A stretch of DNA of 64,000 nt, from positions 1-64,000 of the forward strand of contig CAJUPZ010000006.1 in the NCBI GenBank assembly GCA_910588065.1. Direction: 5' to 3'. The notes under the pieces are model-generated. The model was not told the origin of the DNA, ran no database searches, and saw nothing but the letters and a program-made list of their open reading frames with translations. This stretch comes from an uncultured Muribaculaceae bacterium. Its GTDB lineage: Bacteria; Bacteroidota; Bacteroidia; Bacteroidales; Muribaculaceae. Shown here in pieces: positions 61,301 to 64,000 of the stretch. The translations under genes were made by a program, and so were the position numbers. The number at the start of each line of letters is the position of its first letter. The stretch's first letter is position 1.

Positions 61301-64000
61301 ATGAATTCTAATCTACTGAGCAGCTCTTCCAAAGCGCTGATAGAAAGCATGGCTACCGAGGTGCTGGTGCTTGACGGCGCAATGGGCACAATGATTCAAC
61401 GCCTCAATCTGTCAGAGGATGATTTTCATCTCGAGGGGGTGACGCCCGCGGGACGCAGCGACCTGCGCGGGTGCAATGACCTTCTTGTGCTCACCGCTCC
61501 TGAAAAGATTGAATTCATTCACAGCGAATATCTGAAAGCCGGCGCAAGAATTATCGAAACCGACACATTCAACGCCAATGCCCTGTCGCTTGCGGACTAT
61601 GGTGTGAGCCACCTTGTCAAGGAGATAAACACCGCGGCGGTGGCTGTTGCCCGCAAAGCCATCAAGGAGAGCGGAACTCAGGCATGGGTGGCGGGAAGCG
61701 TGGGACCGGGCAACCATTCGCTGTCGCTGGCATCGGACCTTGAAGCCGACACCCCTGTTATATGGGACACAGTTGAGCAGGCCGCTTACGAGCAGATTCA
61801 TGCTCTGGTCAGCGCCGGTGTTGACGCCATATTGCTTGAAACCTGCTTTGATGCGCTCAATACCAAGGCTGCAATCCATGCCGCCAAGCGGGCGATGGAT
61901 GACCTGAATGCCGAAGTGCCGATTATGATTTCAGCCACGCTGACGCAAAGCGGGCGCACTCTCAGCGGCCAGACCCTCGAGGCTTTCATAGCCACAGTGA
62001 GCCATGCCGAGCCTATTTCAGTAGGTCTCAACTGTGGCTTCGGAGCCGAAGACCTCGCTCCTTATATAGATATACTCGACAAGGCTCCGTTTGCGGTGAG
62101 CCTGCACCCCAATGCCGGGCTGCCCGACACGCTGGGCAATTACACCGAGACTCCTGAAAAGATGGCCTCTACCCTGCGGCCGTTGCTGCAAGGCGGTAAA
62201 CTTAATATTGTGGGGGGCTGCTGCGGCACCACTCCCGCCCATATCGCTGCTATCGCCGCCGAGGCAGCCTGCGCGCCTGCCCGCAAGGTGGCTCAGAAAA
62301 GCTACGGCCTGAATGTTGCCGGGCTCGAACTGCTCCCCGAAAAAGAGTTCATAAAGGTGGGCGAGCGCTGCAATGTTGCCGGCAGCAGAAAATTTCTGCG
62401 CCTCATCAAGGATGGGTGCGATGGCGAGGCTGTGGCAATAGCCGCCGCGCAGGTTGCTGCCGGAGCCGACATTGTAGATATCAACATGGATGATCCCATG
62501 CTTGACGCCCGTTCAAAAATGTGCTCATTCATAACGCTTATCGGTGCCGAGCCTGAGATTGCAAAGGCTCCCCTTATGATCGACACCAGTATCTGGGAGA
62601 TTGCCGTGGAAGCATTGAAAAAGGTGCAGGGCAAGCCTATCGTCAACTCAATCAGCCTCAAAGAGGGAGCCGATGCTATGCTGCGCAAGGCAATGCTCCT
62701 CAGGCGCATGGGAGCAGCCGTTGTGGTGATGGCCTTTGACGAAAAAGGGCAAGCCGACACATTCGGGCGCAAGATAGAGGTGTGCGAGCGTGCATACCGG
62801 CTGCTCACCGGCGCAGGGTTTCCTGCAGAAGATATTATCTTTGACCCGAATATACTTGCCGTAGCCACCGGCATTGAGGAGCACGCCGACTATGCCGCCG
62901 ATTTTATCCGCGCCGCCGGATGGATCCGCGCAAATCTGCCGGGCGCCCATGTGAGCGGCGGACTGAGCAATCTTTCATTCTCATTCAGAGGCAACAACTA
63001 TGTGCGTGAGGCCATGCACGCTGTTTTTCTGCGCCACGCAACAGCGCAGGGTATGGACATGGCCATTGTCAACCCCTCCACGCTGCTCAACCCGGACACT
63101 CTGCCGGCCGACCTTGCCGAGGCAGTTGACGCCGTGCTGCTCAACAAGGACAGCGAGGCCACCAACAGGCTCATAGACATAGCCCAGCGCATAAAGGCCG
63201 CCGAGGATGCTAAAAAAGCATCCGGAGAGACCAAGCCGGCTGCTGCCCCTGCCGGCGCACCCACAGCGGCCGGACAGATTGAGGAGATGGTGGTGAAGGG
63301 ACACGCCGACGGCATTGAGCCGCTGCTTGACACCTGCATGGCCGAGACCGGGAGCGCCTTCGGAGTTGTCGACGACCCGCTTATGAGAGGCATGAACCGT
63401 GTCGGCGACCTGTTCGGAGCCGGCAAGATGTTCCTGCCCCAGGTGGTGCGCAGCGCCAAGGTGATGAAGCAGGCAGTTGCCCACCTCACCCCCGCGATAG
63501 AGGCTGAAAAGAGTGCCGGAGGGGGAGCCTCCGCCGGCAAGCTGGTCATAGCCACAGTCAAGGGCGATGTCCACGACATAGGCAAGAATATTGTTGGTGT
63601 TATAATGAGCTGCAACGGCTACAGCGTCATAGACCTCGGTGTGATGGTGCCTCCCGAAACCATTATCGACACCGCGATAGAGCAAGGGGCCGATTTCATC
63701 GGGCTCAGCGGCCTGATAACCCCATCGCTCGAGGAGATGCGCACTGTGGCGCGCATGATGGAGGAGCGCGGCATGAAGATACCGCTGCTTGTGGGTGGCG
63801 CCGCCGCGTCAGAACTCCACACCGCTGTGAAGATAGCCCCTCTGTACAGCGGCCCGGTTGTATACACCCGCGATGCCGCCGCACTGCCGGGAGTGGCACA
63901 GAAATTCGCCTCCGATGCCACCGCTGCTGAAGCATTCGCCCGGCTGCGCGAACATCAGAAGGCAAAGCGCGACAGCTACAATGAAAGCCTCAACCATTTA
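61301..64000 (+). CDS. metH: Cobalamin-dependent methionine synthase (5' part; runs off the window)
   Basis: Transfers a methyl group from methyltetrahydrofolate through cobalamin to homocysteine. The 900 codons present open with MNSNLLSSSSKALIESMATE. The homocysteine domain (about 10-330) has the zinc ligands Cys245 (GLNCGFGAEDL) and Cys307-Cys308 (GGCCGTTPAHI). The pterin domain (about 345-630) has GERCNVAGSRKF and DINMDDPMLD. The cobalamin-binding module (about 670-880) has DVHDIGKN with His758 as the axial ligand. The frame is open to the last base; the C-terminal reactivation domain, if present, lies beyond the window. Confidence 0.95.
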   Translation, partial: MNSNLLSSSSKALIESMATEVLVLDGAMGTMIQRLNLSEDDFHLEGVTPAGRSDLRGCNDLLVLTAPEKIEFIHSEYLKAGARIIETDTFNANALSLADYGVSHLVKEINTAAVAVARKAIKESGTQAWVAGSVGPGNHSLSLASDLEADTPVIWDTVEQAAYEQIHALVSAGVDAILLETCFDALNTKAAIHAAKRAMDDLNAEVPIMISATLTQSGRTLSGQTLEAFIATVSHAEPISVGLNCGFGAEDLAPYIDILDKAPFAVSLHPNAGLPDTLGNYTETPEKMASTLRPLLQGGKLNIVGGCCGTTPAHIAAIAAEAACAPARKVAQKSYGLNVAGLELLPEKEFIKVGERCNVAGSRKFLRLIKDGCDGEAVAIAAAQVAAGADIVDINMDDPMLDARSKMCSFITLIGAEPEIAKAPLMIDTSIWEIAVEALKKVQGKPIVNSISLKEGADAMLRKAMLLRRMGAAVVVMAFDEKGQADTFGRKIEVCERAYRLLTGAGFPAEDIIFDPNILAVATGIEEHADYAADFIRAAGWIRANLPGAHVSGGLSNLSFSFRGNNYVREAMHAVFLRHATAQGMDMAIVNPSTLLNPDTLPADLAEAVDAVLLNKDSEATNRLIDIAQRIKAAEDAKKASGETKPAAAPAGAPTAAGQIEEMVVKGHADGIEPLLDTCMAETGSAFGVVDDPLMRGMNRVGDLFGAGKMFLPQVVRSAKVMKQAVAHLTPAIEAEKSAGGGASAGKLVIATVKGDVHDIGKNIVGVIMSCNGYSVIDLGVMVPPETIIDTAIEQGADFIGLSGLITPSLEEMRTVARMMEERGMKIPLLVGGAAASELHTAVKIAPLYSGPVVYTRDAAALPGVAQKFASDATAAEAFARLREHQKAKRDSYNESLNHL

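Noticed and set aside
61174..61389. Minus-strand 71-codon frame with NYP-type repeats
   Set aside because: It overlaps the metH start in antisense and is in a different frame from the gene fragment; the repeat peptide is simply the 9-bp repeat read through.

Overview
The window reads as one contiguous piece of a Bacteroidota chromosome, most likely order Bacteroidales and plausibly the Muribaculaceae group. Grounds: many upstream regions carry the Bacteroidota -7 element TAnnTTTG; the gene families are typical of gut Bacteroidales (PPi-dependent phosphofructokinase, adenosylcobalamin-dependent NrdJ and MetH, tricorn-like protease, BspA-type repeats, DUF2027/Smr protein, Ser-type sulfatase, EFR1 ferrodoxin); and the coding DNA is moderately GC-rich with a few AT-richer islands. 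The family placement is inference. No rRNA, tRNA or CRISPR array was recognised.

Layout. 1-52 looks like the end of an IS21-type insertion element beside an acyl-CoA ligase (61-1728). A minus-strand block follows: EFR1 flavodoxin/ferredoxin, DUF2027/Smr protein, tricorn-like protease (1703-6834). 6835-8432 is an accessory patch with a hairpin-rich element bounded by inverted repeats, a small conserved gene, and a broken DUF1016 nuclease between direct repeats. 8433-14371 is a plus-strand run: TPR/PD40 protein, flotillin-like FloA, CstA transporter, PHP phosphatase, M16-like protein without its zinc motif. 14500-29999 is mainly housekeeping: PPi-PFK, WYL regulator, NUDIX hydrolase, PriA, a giant TamB-like protein, mannose-6-phosphate isomerase (minus), a conserved acidic protein, a BadF-type sugar kinase and SerB with two ACT domains. 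30138-34891 holds a cysteine-less thioredoxin-fold protein, an amidase/SPOR protein, an MlaD-type protein and DnaA.

34985-42229 is accessory-flavoured: an AT-rich BspA-type leucine-rich repeat protein behind a nitroreductase, a MATE exporter, a Fic protein with an AbiEi-like N-terminus behind a 63-bp tandemly repeated upstream region, and a sulfatase. 42323-49947 is the most interesting locus. A predicted five-gene minus-strand operon encodes a 45-aa membrane peptide, a small lipoprotein, a secreted beta-rich protein, a CsgG-like secreted protein and a 924-aa lipoprotein whose middle resembles the pre-stem of leukocidin/cytolysin pore-forming toxins and whose C-terminus is BspA-like. Divergent from it is a membrane TPR/AraC-type regulator, and the shared intergenic region holds four copies of TGTACTCT.

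49967-64000 returns to core functions: Ogt-type DNA repair protein, class II ribonucleotide reductase, 4-alpha-glucanotransferase MalQ, a class A penicillin-binding protein, a TPR sensor kinase whose phospho-accepting His is Arg, and the first 900 codons of MetH running off the window. Between the last two is an orphan C-terminal fragment of the same family as the small gene at 7429, next to a 9-bp tandem repeat. Function calls rest on motifs read by eye; no database search was run.
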